Source: Jejubacter sp036620675 | Lineage (GTDB): Bacteria; Pseudomonadota; Gammaproteobacteria; Enterobacterales; Enterobacteriaceae | DNA: 64,000 nt | Strand: one strand, 5' to 3' | Assembly: GCA_036620675.1 (NCBI GenBank) | Contig: JAZHEE010000008.1 | In this document: positions 51,567 to 60,235 of the stretch, in pieces | How positions within the stretch are numbered: the stretch's first letter is position 1 | How the letters are laid out: each line of letters starts with the position of its first letter | Notes under the pieces: model-generated | Database searches by the model: none | Seen by the model: the letters and a program-made list of their open reading frames with translations, nothing else | What the model was told of the DNA's origin: nothing | Made by a program: the position numbers and the translations under genes

Positions 51567-52621
51567 CGAAGCGGTTAATGGTGATGGCGGGTGGTACTGG
51601 CGGGCACGTATTTCCGGGCCTGGCGGTCGCGCACCATTTACATTCCCAGGGCTGGGAGGTTCGCTGGTTGGGTACCGCCGATCGCATGGAGGCGGATCTG
51701 GTGCCAAAGCACGGTATCGATATCGATTTTATCCGTATTTCCGGGCTACGCGGCAAAGGGCTGAAGGCGCAACTGCTGGCGCCGCTGCGCATTTTCAACG
51801 CATGGCGTCAGGCACGGGCCATTATGAAGCGCTTTAAGCCGGACGTGGTGCTGGGCATGGGCGGATATGTTTCCGGCCCTGGCGGCCTGGCGGCCTGGTC
51901 GCTGGGTATCCCGGTAGTGTTGCACGAACAGAATGGTATTGCCGGCCTCACCAACAAGTGGCTGGCGAAGATTGCCCGCACGGTGATGCAGGCATTTCCC
52001 GGCGCTTTTCCCAATGCGGAAGTGGTGGGCAACCCGGTGCGCAGCGACGTGCTGGCGCTGCCAGCGCCCGAGGTGCGTTTCGCAGGCCGTGAAGGCCCGG
52101 TGCGAGTTCTGGTGGTTGGCGGCTCCCAGGGGGCGCGTATCCTGAACCAGACGATGCCGCAGGTGGCGGCGCGGCTGGGCGATAGCGTGACTATCTGGCA
52201 TCAGACCGGCAAGGGCGCGCAGCAAGAGGTGGAGCAGGCTTATGCCGCCGCTGGCCAGCCTCAGCACCGGATCGCGGAATTTATCGACGATATGGCTCAG
52301 GCATGGGGCTGGGCCGATGTGGTGGTCTGCCGCTCCGGCGCTCTGACGGTCAGTGAGATTGCGGCCGCGGGCGTAGCGGCGCTGTTTGTGCCGTTCCAGC
52401 ACAAAGATCGTCAGCAGTACTGGAATGCGCTGCCGCTTGAAAAGGCGGGAGCGGCGAAGATCCTGGAGCAGCCGCAGTTCACCGTGGACGCGGTGGCAGA
52501 AACGCTGGGCGGCTGGGATCGCGCAACCTTATTGACCATGGCCGGGCGCGCGCGCGCGGCTGCTATTCCTGATGCTACAGAGCGTGTGGCGAAGGAGGTT
52601 AGCGCTGCGGCGCTGGCCTGA
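51563..52621 (+). CDS. murG: MurG, lipid II synthase (GlcNAc transferase)
   Basis: 352 residues (E. coli 355). GT-B enzyme that adds GlcNAc to lipid I at the inner membrane. GGTGGHVFPGLAVAHHL at the N-terminus is the first G-loop, MGGYVSGPGGLAA the second, and GGSQGARILNQ the third. ATGA overlap with ftsW; a 75-base spacer follows before murC. Confidence 0.97.
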   Translation: MTKRLMVMAGGTGGHVFPGLAVAHHLHSQGWEVRWLGTADRMEADLVPKHGIDIDFIRISGLRGKGLKAQLLAPLRIFNAWRQARAIMKRFKPDVVLGMGGYVSGPGGLAAWSLGIPVVLHEQNGIAGLTNKWLAKIARTVMQAFPGAFPNAEVVGNPVRSDVLALPAPEVRFAGREGPVRVLVVGGSQGARILNQTMPQVAARLGDSVTIWHQTGKGAQQEVEQAYAAAGQPQHRIAEFIDDMAQAWGWADVVVCRSGALTVSEIAAAGVAALFVPFQHKDRQQYWNALPLEKAGAAKILEQPQFTVDAVAETLGGWDRATLLTMAGRARAAAIPDATERVAKEVSAAALA

Positions 52622-52696
52622 TGATTCGGGCGCGATTTTGTGCCCCGGAGTGATATTGAAGAGGTAAGGCGCTGATTGCGCCGTGGGTATTAAAGA

Positions 52697-54172
52697 ATGA
52701 ATACACAACAACTGGCGAAACTGCGTTCAATCGTGCCCGAGATGCGTCGCGTCCGGCACATACACTTCGTTGGCATCGGCGGGGCCGGCATGGGCGGCAT
52801 CGCGGAAGTGCTGGCGAATGAAGGTTACCAGATCAGCGGTTCCGATCTGGCGCCGAACCCGGTTACCCGGCAGTTGTCTGAGCTTGGCGCGACCATTTAC
52901 TTCAATCACCGTCCGGAAAACGTGCGGGATGCCAGCGTGGTGGTGGTTTCATCCGCTATCACTCAGGATAACCCGGAGATTGTGGCAGCACACGAGCTGC
53001 GGATCCCGGTGATTCGTCGGGCGGAGATGCTGGCGGAGCTGATGCGCTTCCGCCACGGTATTGCAATTGCCGGTACCCACGGTAAAACCACCACCACGGC
53101 GATGGTGGCAAGCATATATGCCGAGGCGGGACTGGATCCCACCTTTGTGAACGGCGGGTTGGTGAAGTCGGCCGGCACCCATGCGCGACTGGGTAGCAGC
53201 CGGTATCTGATCGCGGAAGCTGATGAGAGCGACGCCTCCTTCCTGCACCTGCAGCCGATGGTGGCGGTAGTCACCAATATTGAAGCCGACCATATGGATA
53301 CCTACCAGGGCGACTTCGAAAATTTGAAGCAGACGTTTATTAACTTTCTGCACAATCTGCCGTTTTACGGTCGTGCGGTAATGTGTGTGGACGATGGCGT
53401 CATTCGCGAGCTGCTACCGCGGGTCGGACGTCAGGTGACCACTTACGGTTTTAGCGACGATGCGGATGTGCGGATTGAAGAGTATCGCCAGAGCGGCGCC
53501 TGTGGCCTGTTTACCCTGGTGCGTCAGGATAAACCGGCCATTGCGGTACGGCTCAATGCGCCCGGACGCCATAACGCGCTTAACGCGGCGGCGGCGGTAG
53601 CCGTGGCCACCGAAGAAGGCATTGACGATGAAGCCATCCTGCGGGCGCTTGAGCGCTTCCAGGGTACCGGCCGACGCTTCGACTTCCTGGGCGAGTACCC
53701 GCTGGCGCCGGTTAACGGTAAGGCGGGGAGCGCCATGCTGGTGGACGACTATGGCCATCACCCGACCGAAGTGGATGCCACTATTAAGGCCGCGCGCGCC
53801 GGTTGGCCGGATAAAAACCTGGTGATGATCTTCCAGCCGCATCGTTATACCCGCACCCGGGATCTTTATGATGACTTCGCCGGGGTACTGTCGCAGGTAG
53901 ACGCGTTGCTGATGCTGGAAGTGTATTCGGCCGGTGAAGCGCCGATTCCAGGGGCCGATAGCCGCTCGCTGTGCCGAACCATTCGCGGCCGCGGTATGGT
54001 GGATCCGATCCTGGTGCCGGACGCCGATCAGATTGCGACGATCCTGGCGCCAGTTTTGACAGGAAATGACCTGATCCTGGTGCAAGGTGCCGGGAACGTC
54101 GGGAAAATCGCAAAAAAACTGGCTGAAATCAAATTACAGCCCCAAACTCAGGAGGAGGATCAACATGGCTGA
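52697..54172 (+). CDS. murC: UDP-MurNAc:L-alanine ligase MurC
   Basis: 491 residues, as in E. coli. First amino-acid addition in murein precursor synthesis. FVGIGGAGMGGIAEVL near 22 binds UDP; IAGTHGKTTTTAMVA near 120 is the ATP loop; EADESDASFLHL is the family motif. Overlaps ddlB by 8 bases. Confidence 0.97.
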   Translation: MNTQQLAKLRSIVPEMRRVRHIHFVGIGGAGMGGIAEVLANEGYQISGSDLAPNPVTRQLSELGATIYFNHRPENVRDASVVVVSSAITQDNPEIVAAHELRIPVIRRAEMLAELMRFRHGIAIAGTHGKTTTTAMVASIYAEAGLDPTFVNGGLVKSAGTHARLGSSRYLIAEADESDASFLHLQPMVAVVTNIEADHMDTYQGDFENLKQTFINFLHNLPFYGRAVMCVDDGVIRELLPRVGRQVTTYGFSDDADVRIEEYRQSGACGLFTLVRQDKPAIAVRLNAPGRHNALNAAAAVAVATEEGIDDEAILRALERFQGTGRRFDFLGEYPLAPVNGKAGSAMLVDDYGHHPTEVDATIKAARAGWPDKNLVMIFQPHRYTRTRDLYDDFAGVLSQVDALLMLEVYSAGEAPIPGADSRSLCRTIRGRGMVDPILVPDADQIATILAPVLTGNDLILVQGAGNVGKIAKKLAEIKLQPQTQEEDQHG

Positions 54173-55076
54173 GAAAGTTGCCGTCCTGCTGGGTGGGAAT
54201 TCGGCCGAGCGCGACGTGTCGCTACAGTCCGGAAGCGCAGTGCTGGCTGGTCTGCGCGAGGCGGGCATCGACGCTTATGCGGTAGATCCGCGGGATATCC
54301 CCGTGACCTCTCTGAAAGAAGAGGGCTACGACAAGGTCTTTATCGCGCTGCACGGGCGCGGCGGCGAAGACGGCACGTTACAGGGCATGCTGGATCTGAT
54401 GGGGATGCCCTACACCGGCAGCGGCGTGATGGCTTCCGCCATCACCATGGATAAACTGCGCACCAAGCTGCTGTGGCAGGGCGCCGGATTGCCGGTGGCG
54501 CCTTCCGTGGCGCTGAACGCCCACGATGGCTTCACGGCGGATCTGGCCAGCCGGGTAGCGGCGCTGGGAATGCCGGTCATTATCAAGCCGAGCCGCGAAG
54601 GTTCGAGCGTCGGCATGTCGAAAGTGACCACCGCTGATGAACTGGCGGATGCGCTGGAACTGGCGTTTAAGTACGACGATGAAGTACTGGTCGAAAAATG
54701 GCTGAGTGGCCCGGAGTATACCGTGGCGATACTGGGGGAAGAGACGCTGCCTTCCATCCGTATTCAGCCGGCGGGCACCTTTTACGATTATGAAGCCAAG
54801 TATCTGTCGGACGAAACGCAGTATTTCTGTCCGGCGGGGTTGAGCGATGAACGAGAGGCGCAACTGCAGGATCTGGCTATCCGCGCCTGGAAAGTGCTGG
54901 GCTGCGGCGGTTGGGGACGCGTGGACGTGATGGAAGACGGCGACGGTAGCTTCCGGTTGCTGGAAGTGAACACCGCGCCGGGTATGACCAGCCACAGTCT
55001 GGTGCCGATGGCGGCGCGTCAGATGGGGATGAGCTTCTCGCAGCTGGTGGCGCGTATTCTGGAGCTGGCGGACTGA
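54165..55076 (+). CDS. ddlB: D-alanine-D-alanine ligase B
   Basis: 303 residues (E. coli 306) from ATG 54165, preceded by GGAGGAGG. ATP-grasp enzyme making D-Ala-D-Ala for MurF. ALHGRGGEDGTLQG, PSREGSSVGMSKV and the metal-binding LLEVNTAPGMTSHSL are clear. One base separates its stop from ftsQ. Confidence 0.96.
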   Translation: MAEKVAVLLGGNSAERDVSLQSGSAVLAGLREAGIDAYAVDPRDIPVTSLKEEGYDKVFIALHGRGGEDGTLQGMLDLMGMPYTGSGVMASAITMDKLRTKLLWQGAGLPVAPSVALNAHDGFTADLASRVAALGMPVIIKPSREGSSVGMSKVTTADELADALELAFKYDDEVLVEKWLSGPEYTVAILGEETLPSIRIQPAGTFYDYEAKYLSDETQYFCPAGLSDEREAQLQDLAIRAWKVLGCGGWGRVDVMEDGDGSFRLLEVNTAPGMTSHSLVPMAARQMGMSFSQLVARILELAD

Positions 55077-55077
55077 T

Positions 55078-55905
55078 ATGTCGCAGGCTGCTCTGAATAC
55101 TCGCCCCCGGGAGGAAGAGAAAACCTCCGGCCGCAATAACGGCACGCGCCTGGCTGGCATTATTTTCCTGCTGGCGGTGGTGATGTCGGTCGTGATTGGC
55201 GGCTGGATGGTGATCGGCTGGATGGAAGATGCCCAGCGTTTGCCGCTCTCGAAGCTGGTGCTGACCGGAGAGCGCCACTACACGCGCAACGACGATATCC
55301 GGCAGTCGATTATGTCGTTGGGGGCGCCTGGCACCTTTATGACGCAGGATGTGAATATCATCCAGCAGCAAATTGAACGTCTGCCGTGGATTAAGCAGGC
55401 GAGCGTCAGAAAACAATGGCCGGACGAATTGAAGATTCATCTGGTTGAATATGTGCCCATGGCGCGGTGGAATGACCAGCATATGGTTGATGCTGCGGGA
55501 AATTCCTTCAGCGTGCCAGCGTCTCGCACCCGCAACCAGTCGTTGCCGAAGCTTTTTGGCCCGGAAGGTAGCGAAAAAGAGGTGCTTACGGGCTATCGCG
55601 ACATGAGTGAAGTGCTGGCGAAAGCCAGGTTTACGTTGAAAGAGGCGGCGATGACCGCCCGTCGTTCCTGGGTCTTAACGCTTAATAATGATATTAAGCT
55701 CAATCTGGGTCGGGGCGATACGATGAAACGTCTGAATCGCTTTGTGGAACTCTACCCGGTTCTGCAACAGCAGGCACAGGCCGACGGCAAAATAATCAGC
55801 TATGTCGATCTGCGCTATGACTCAGGCGCAGCGGTCGGTTGGGCGCCGGCCCCTGTCGAGGAACTTAATCAACAACAGAATCAGGCACAGGCAGAGCAAC
55901 GATGA
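55078..55905 (+). CDS. ftsQ: Cell division protein FtsQ
   Basis: 275 residues (E. coli 276). Short cytoplasmic tail, one membrane span (about 22-45), POTRA domain (LSKLVLTGERHYTRNDDIRQSI) and FtsQ beta domain. Binds FtsB-FtsL in the divisome. A Gln-rich tail ends the protein. Overlaps ftsA by 4 bases. Confidence 0.96.
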   Translation: MSQAALNTRPREEEKTSGRNNGTRLAGIIFLLAVVMSVVIGGWMVIGWMEDAQRLPLSKLVLTGERHYTRNDDIRQSIMSLGAPGTFMTQDVNIIQQQIERLPWIKQASVRKQWPDELKIHLVEYVPMARWNDQHMVDAAGNSFSVPASRTRNQSLPKLFGPEGSEKEVLTGYRDMSEVLAKARFTLKEAAMTARRSWVLTLNNDIKLNLGRGDTMKRLNRFVELYPVLQQQAQADGKIISYVDLRYDSGAAVGWAPAPVEELNQQQNQAQAEQR

Positions 55906-57158
55906 TTAAATCGACGGACAGAAAACTGGTAGTAGGACTGGAGATTGGCACTGCGAAGGTGGCCGCTTTAGTCGGGGAAGTTCTGCCCGACGGTATTGTG
56001 AATATCATTGGCGTGGGCAGTTGCCCGTCGCGAGGGATGGATAAGGGTGGCGTTAACGATCTGGAATCGGTGGTGAAGTGCGTACAGCGTGCCATCGATC
56101 AGGCCGAACTGATGGCCGACTGCCAGATCTCCTCGGTTTATCTGGCGCTTTCGGGTAAGCATATCAGCTGTCAGAACGAGATAGGCATGGTGCCTATCTC
56201 GGAAGAAGAGGTGACTCAGGAAGACGTGGAAAATGTCGTCCACACCGCAAAGTCGGTACGTGTGCGCGATGAACACCGGGTTCTTCACGTTATTCCTCAG
56301 GAATATGCTATCGATTACCAGGAAGGGATTAAAAATCCGGTCGGGCTTTCCGGAGTCAGGATGCAGGCCAAAGTGCACCTGATCACCTGCCATAACGATA
56401 TGGCGAAAAACATTGTTAAGGCCGTGGAACGTTGCGGCCTGAAAGTTGACCAACTTATTTTCGCGGGTCTGGCGGCGAGTTATTCGGTCCTGACAGAGGA
56501 CGAACGTGAGCTGGGCGTCTGCGTTGTCGATATCGGCGGTGGTACAATGGATATGGCCGTCTATACCGGCGGCGCGCTGCGCCACACTAAGGTCATTCCC
56601 TATGCCGGGAATGTCGTGACCAGCGATATCGCATACGCCTTCGGTACGCCGCCGAGCGATGCTGAAGCCATTAAAGTGCGCCATGGCTGTGCGCTGGGGT
56701 CACTGGTTGGCAAAGACGAAAGCGTGGAAGTCCCAAGCGTAGGGGGCCGACCACCGCGTAGCCTGCAGCGGCAGACGCTGGCGGAAGTGATCGAACCGCG
56801 TTATACCGAGCTGCTTAATTTGGTTAATGAAGAGATTTTGCAACTGCAGGAGCAACTGCGCCAGCAGGGTGTGAAGCATCACCTGGCAGCGGGTATCGTC
56901 CTGACTGGCGGCGCTGCGCAAATTGAAGGACTGGCCGCCTGCGCGCAGCGTGTCTTCCATACGCAGGTACGTATCGGGCAGCCACTTAATATTACCGGGC
57001 TAACGGATTACGCCCAGGAACCTTACTACTCAACGGCGGTCGGACTGCTGCATTATGGGAAAGAGTCCCACCTGAGTGGTGAGGCGGAAGTGGAAAAACG
57101 AGCATCAGTCGGTTCATGGATTAAGCGAATCAATACCTGGCTGAGAAAAGAGTTTTAA
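55902..57158 (+). CDS. ftsA: Cell division protein FtsA
   Basis: 418 residues (E. coli 420). Actin-like ATPase that tethers FtsZ to the membrane. LEIGTAKVAALVGE is phosphate loop 1, VVDIGGGTMDMAVY loop 2; LTGGAAQIEGL is the adenosine motif. The C-terminal amphipathic helix VGSWIKRINTWLRKEF is the membrane anchor. Confidence 0.97.
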   Translation: MIKSTDRKLVVGLEIGTAKVAALVGEVLPDGIVNIIGVGSCPSRGMDKGGVNDLESVVKCVQRAIDQAELMADCQISSVYLALSGKHISCQNEIGMVPISEEEVTQEDVENVVHTAKSVRVRDEHRVLHVIPQEYAIDYQEGIKNPVGLSGVRMQAKVHLITCHNDMAKNIVKAVERCGLKVDQLIFAGLAASYSVLTEDERELGVCVVDIGGGTMDMAVYTGGALRHTKVIPYAGNVVTSDIAYAFGTPPSDAEAIKVRHGCALGSLVGKDESVEVPSVGGRPPRSLQRQTLAEVIEPRYTELLNLVNEEILQLQEQLRQQGVKHHLAAGIVLTGGAAQIEGLAACAQRVFHTQVRIGQPLNITGLTDYAQEPYYSTAVGLLHYGKESHLSGEAEVEKRASVGSWIKRINTWLRKEF

Positions 57159-57167
57159 TTTTTTTAA

Positions 57168-57192
57168 GAGACCGTAGAAAATTAGCGGTCTC
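57168..57192 (+). promoter_or_regulatory. Hairpin in the ftsA-ftsZ spacer
   Basis: 7-bp stem GAGACCG/CGGTCTC in the 63-base spacer, just ahead of the ftsZ ribosome-binding site. E. coli has a hairpin of the same shape here with different paired bases (from memory), which suggests the pairing is kept by selection. Confidence 0.6.
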
Positions 57193-57221
57193 AGGCGACA
57201 GGCACAAAACGGAGAGAAACT

Positions 57222-58379
57222 ATGTTTGAACCTATGGAACTAACCAACGACGCGGTGATTAAAGTCATCGGCGTCGGTGGCGGCGGCGGCAACGCCGTAG
57301 AGCACATGGTGCGCGAGCGCATCGAAGGCGTAGAGTTCTTCGCAGTCAATACCGATGCTCAGGCATTGCGTAAGACGGCGGTAGGGCAGACCATCCAGAT
57401 TGGTAGCGGCATTACCAAAGGTCTGGGCGCAGGGGCGAACCCGGAAGTGGGGCGCAATGCGGCCGATGAAGACCGCGAGGCGCTGCGCGCCGCGCTGGAA
57501 GGTGCGGACATGGTGTTTATCGCGGCAGGCATGGGTGGCGGTACCGGCACCGGTGCGGCGCCGGTCGTAGCCGAAGTGGCTAAGGACCTGGGCATTCTGA
57601 CCGTAGCCGTTGTGACCAAGCCGTTCAATTTTGAAGGCAAGAAGCGTATGGCCTTCGCGGAACAGGGGATCACTGAACTGTCCAAGCACGTGGACTCATT
57701 GATCACCATTCCCAACGATAAGCTGCTTAAAGTTCTGGGCCGCGGTATCTCTCTGCTGGATGCCTTCGGCGCGGCTAACGATGTGCTGAAAGGCGCGGTA
57801 CAGGGCATTGCCGAGCTGATTACCCGCCCGGGCCTGATGAACGTTGACTTTGCGGACGTTCGTACCGTGATGTCCGAAATGGGCTATGCGATGATGGGTT
57901 CCGGCGTCGCTAATGGCGAAGATCGCGCCGAAGAAGCGGCCGAAATGGCGATCTCCAGCCCGCTGCTGGAAGACATCGATTTGTCCGGCGCGCGCGGCGT
58001 TCTGGTCAACATTACCGCTGGCTTCGACCTGCGTCTGGATGAGTTCGAAACCGTGGGTAACACTATCCGCGCGTTTGCTTCCGACAACGCTACCGTGGTT
58101 ATCGGCACTTCGCTGGATCCGGATATGAACGATGAACTGCGTGTTACCGTGGTGGCTACCGGTATCGGCATGGACAAGCGTCCTGAGATAACTCTGGTGA
58201 CCAACAAGCAGCAGCAGGTACAGCAGCCGGTGATGGATCGTTACCAGCAGCACGGTATGGCTCCGCTGACGCAGGAGCAGAAAACCGTAGGTAAAGTAGT
58301 CAATGACAACAGTGGCCAGGCGGCAAAAGAACCGGATTATCTTGATATCCCGGCATTTCTGCGTAAGCAGGCGGATTAA
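57222..58379 (+). CDS. ftsZ: Cell division GTPase FtsZ
   Basis: 385 residues (E. coli 383). Tubulin-like GTPase forming the Z ring. The tubulin signature GGGTGTGAAPVVAEVA is near 106 and VGGGGGNAVEHM near 18; NVDFADVRTVM is the T7 synergy region. The linker is Gln-rich and the conserved tail EPDYLDIPAFLRKQAD binds FtsA, ZipA and others. Confidence 0.98.
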   Translation: MFEPMELTNDAVIKVIGVGGGGGNAVEHMVRERIEGVEFFAVNTDAQALRKTAVGQTIQIGSGITKGLGAGANPEVGRNAADEDREALRAALEGADMVFIAAGMGGGTGTGAAPVVAEVAKDLGILTVAVVTKPFNFEGKKRMAFAEQGITELSKHVDSLITIPNDKLLKVLGRGISLLDAFGAANDVLKGAVQGIAELITRPGLMNVDFADVRTVMSEMGYAMMGSGVANGEDRAEEAAEMAISSPLLEDIDLSGARGVLVNITAGFDLRLDEFETVGNTIRAFASDNATVVIGTSLDPDMNDELRVTVVATGIGMDKRPEITLVTNKQQQVQQPVMDRYQQHGMAPLTQEQKTVGKVVNDNSGQAAKEPDYLDIPAFLRKQAD

Positions 58380-58414
58380 GAATTAACCGGAAGTTTGGGT
58401 TTTATAGCCCGATG

Positions 58415-58430
58415 TGCTACAATGCCCCGC
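58415..58430 (+). promoter_or_regulatory. lpxC promoter -10 region
   Basis: TGCTACAAT (about 58418-58426) is an extended -10 type element in the 102-base ftsZ-lpxC spacer, about 60 bases before the lpxC ATG. The -35 is not clear. Confidence 0.55.
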
Positions 58431-58481
58431 CGAATGTGATGTACACTTTCGGTTGGATGAGTAATTTGGCGAGATAAAACG

Positions 58482-59399
58482 ATGATCAAACAACGGACAT
58501 TAAAACGTATCGTTCAGGCGACGGGTGTCGGTTTGCATACCGGCAAAAAAGTCACGCTGACGTTGCGCCCTGCGCCGGCCAATACCGGGGTCATCTATCG
58601 TCGCACAGACTTGAATCCACCGGTTGATTTTCCGGCAGATGCCAAATCCGTGCGGGATACCATGCTCTGCACTTGCCTGGTGAACGAGCATGATGTGCGG
58701 ATTTCCACCGTAGAGCATCTGAATGCTGCTCTGGCCGGTCTGGGTATCGACAACATTGTTGTTGAAGTCGATGCGCCGGAAGTTCCAATTATGGATGGCA
58801 GCGCCGCGCCCTTTGTTTATCTGCTGCTGGATGCCGGCATTGATGAACTCAACGTGGCCAAGAAGTTCGTTCGCATTAAAGAGGCCGTTCGGGTTGAGGA
58901 TGGTGACAAGTGGGCTGAATTCAAGCCGTTCAATGGTTTTTCGCTGGACTTTACCATCGATTTTAACCATCCGGCGATTGATGCCAGCAGCCAGCGTTAC
59001 TGCATGAACTTCTCGGCCGATGCCTTTATGCGTCAGATCAGCCGCGCGCGTACCTTTGGCTTTATGCGTGATATCGAATATCTGCAGTCCCGCGGTTTGT
59101 GCCTGGGCGGCAGTTTCGATTGCGCTATCGTCGTCGACGATTACCGCGTGCTGAATGAAGACGGCCTGCGTTTTGAAGACGAGTTCGTGCGTCACAAAAT
59201 GCTGGACGCTATTGGCGATCTGTTCATGTGCGGTCACAATATCATTGGTGCCTTCACTGCCTATAAATCAGGGCATGCACTGAACAACAAACTTCTGCAG
59301 GCGGTTCTGGCAAAACAGGAAGCCTGGGAGTATGTGACCTTCGAGGACGAAGCCGAACTTCCGGTGGCATTCAAAGCACCGTCACTGGTTCTGGCGTAG
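58482..59399 (+). CDS. lpxC: UDP-3-O-acyl-GlcNAc deacetylase
   Basis: 305 residues, exactly E. coli. Zinc enzyme for the committed step of lipid A synthesis. Zinc ligands lie in TVEHLNAALAG (His79) and HKMLDAIGD (His238, Asp242); the catalytic His265 is in SGHALNNKL. The hydrophobic C-terminal tail (VAFKAPSLVLA) is the FtsH degradation signal in E. coli and is kept. Confidence 0.98.
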   Translation: MIKQRTLKRIVQATGVGLHTGKKVTLTLRPAPANTGVIYRRTDLNPPVDFPADAKSVRDTMLCTCLVNEHDVRISTVEHLNAALAGLGIDNIVVEVDAPEVPIMDGSAAPFVYLLLDAGIDELNVAKKFVRIKEAVRVEDGDKWAEFKPFNGFSLDFTIDFNHPAIDASSQRYCMNFSADAFMRQISRARTFGFMRDIEYLQSRGLCLGGSFDCAIVVDDYRVLNEDGLRFEDEFVRHKMLDAIGDLFMCGHNIIGAFTAYKSGHALNNKLLQAVLAKQEAWEYVTFEDEAELPVAFKAPSLVLA

Positions 59400-59422
59400 C
59401 ACAACGCGCCTGACTGAAAAAG

Positions 59423-59473
59423 ACGGCTGATTTACCTGGCACTCTCTCCGGCCAGGGGGATCAGTCGTTTTTG
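59423..59473 (+). terminator. Terminator after lpxC
   Basis: Outer stem GACGGCTGAT/ATCAGTCGTTT with inner CCTGGC/GCCAGG, followed by five T. It separates the dcw-lpxC transcript from secM-secA. I find no gene in 59474-59667; a 63-codon frame there has no ribosome-binding site. Confidence 0.85.
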
Positions 59474-59667
59474 TCATGTCTGTTTTCCGGCTTTCTTTTC
59501 ATCTCGATTTCTTTTCCTGCGATGCAACTGCCTTTTTATTAGGCGATCCGCGCCGGGCGCCCAATGATTACAGATGCCGCCAGGCGGGATTGATGGTACT
59601 ATCTGGCACAAATTTTCACGTTCTGAAATGCGGGCTACGCCCATCTGTTAAACTTCTGGTGACTTGA

Positions 59668-60171
59668 GTGACTGGCATCCTTGTTCGATGGCGACAATTC
59701 GGCAGGCGCTATTTCTGGCCGCATCTCCTTCTGGGGATGGTCGCGGCCAGCCTTGGCCTGCCTGCGCTGAACAATGCTGCCGGTACGGGAACGCAAGCGG
59801 AAGCCGCAGCCAGTAATCCGGAACGCCGTCCGGTGCTGGACTTCTCAGGTCTGGTGCTTTTACAGGATGCTAACCGGCGCGCGTCTTTCAGCGTTGATTA
59901 CTGGCACCAGCACGCCATTCGAACGGTTATTCGTCATCTCTCTTTCGCCATGACGCCTCAGGCGCTGCCGGCGTCAGAGGCTCCTCTCCCCCTGAAGGCT
60001 CAGCAGTTCGCGCTGCTGGATACGCTAAGCGCGTTGCTGACCCAGCAGGGCAAACCTCCGGCTATTCACAGCACGCGGCTGGCCGCATTTCCTCCCGCGC
60101 ATCGCTTTAGCGTGAAAAACTGGCTGAGCCAGGTTCGCGGCATTCGCGCCGGACCTCAGCGCCTCGCTTAA
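59668..60171 (+). CDS. secM: Secretion monitor SecM
   Basis: 167 residues (E. coli 170) from GTG 59668. Signal peptide-like start (RRYFWPHLLLGMVAASLGLPAL), conserved VDYWHQHAIRTVIRHLSFAM, and the C-terminal stalling peptide. The arrest motif F-x4-W-I-x4-GIRAGP is FSVKNWLSQVRGIRAGP here: all spacing and GIRAGP are kept, but the isoleucine after Trp is leucine. Ribosome stalling at the end opens the secA ribosome-binding site when Sec export is slow. The secA ATG is 65 bases on. Confidence 0.95.
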   Translation: MTGILVRWRQFGRRYFWPHLLLGMVAASLGLPALNNAAGTGTQAEAAASNPERRPVLDFSGLVLLQDANRRASFSVDYWHQHAIRTVIRHLSFAMTPQALPASEAPLPLKAQQFALLDTLSALLTQQGKPPAIHSTRLAAFPPAHRFSVKNWLSQVRGIRAGPQRLA

Positions 60172-60235
60172 TCGGGTTATCTGTTTTTTTATTTTATTTC
60201 CCCGCGACTGATGGGGCGTCTGAGATTTTATTATC

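Noticed and set aside
59476..59667. A 63-codon frame directly upstream of secM, ending two bases before its GTG
   Set aside because: No ribosome-binding site, it begins in the lpxC terminator region, has unusual composition, and the corresponding E. coli spacer is non-coding.
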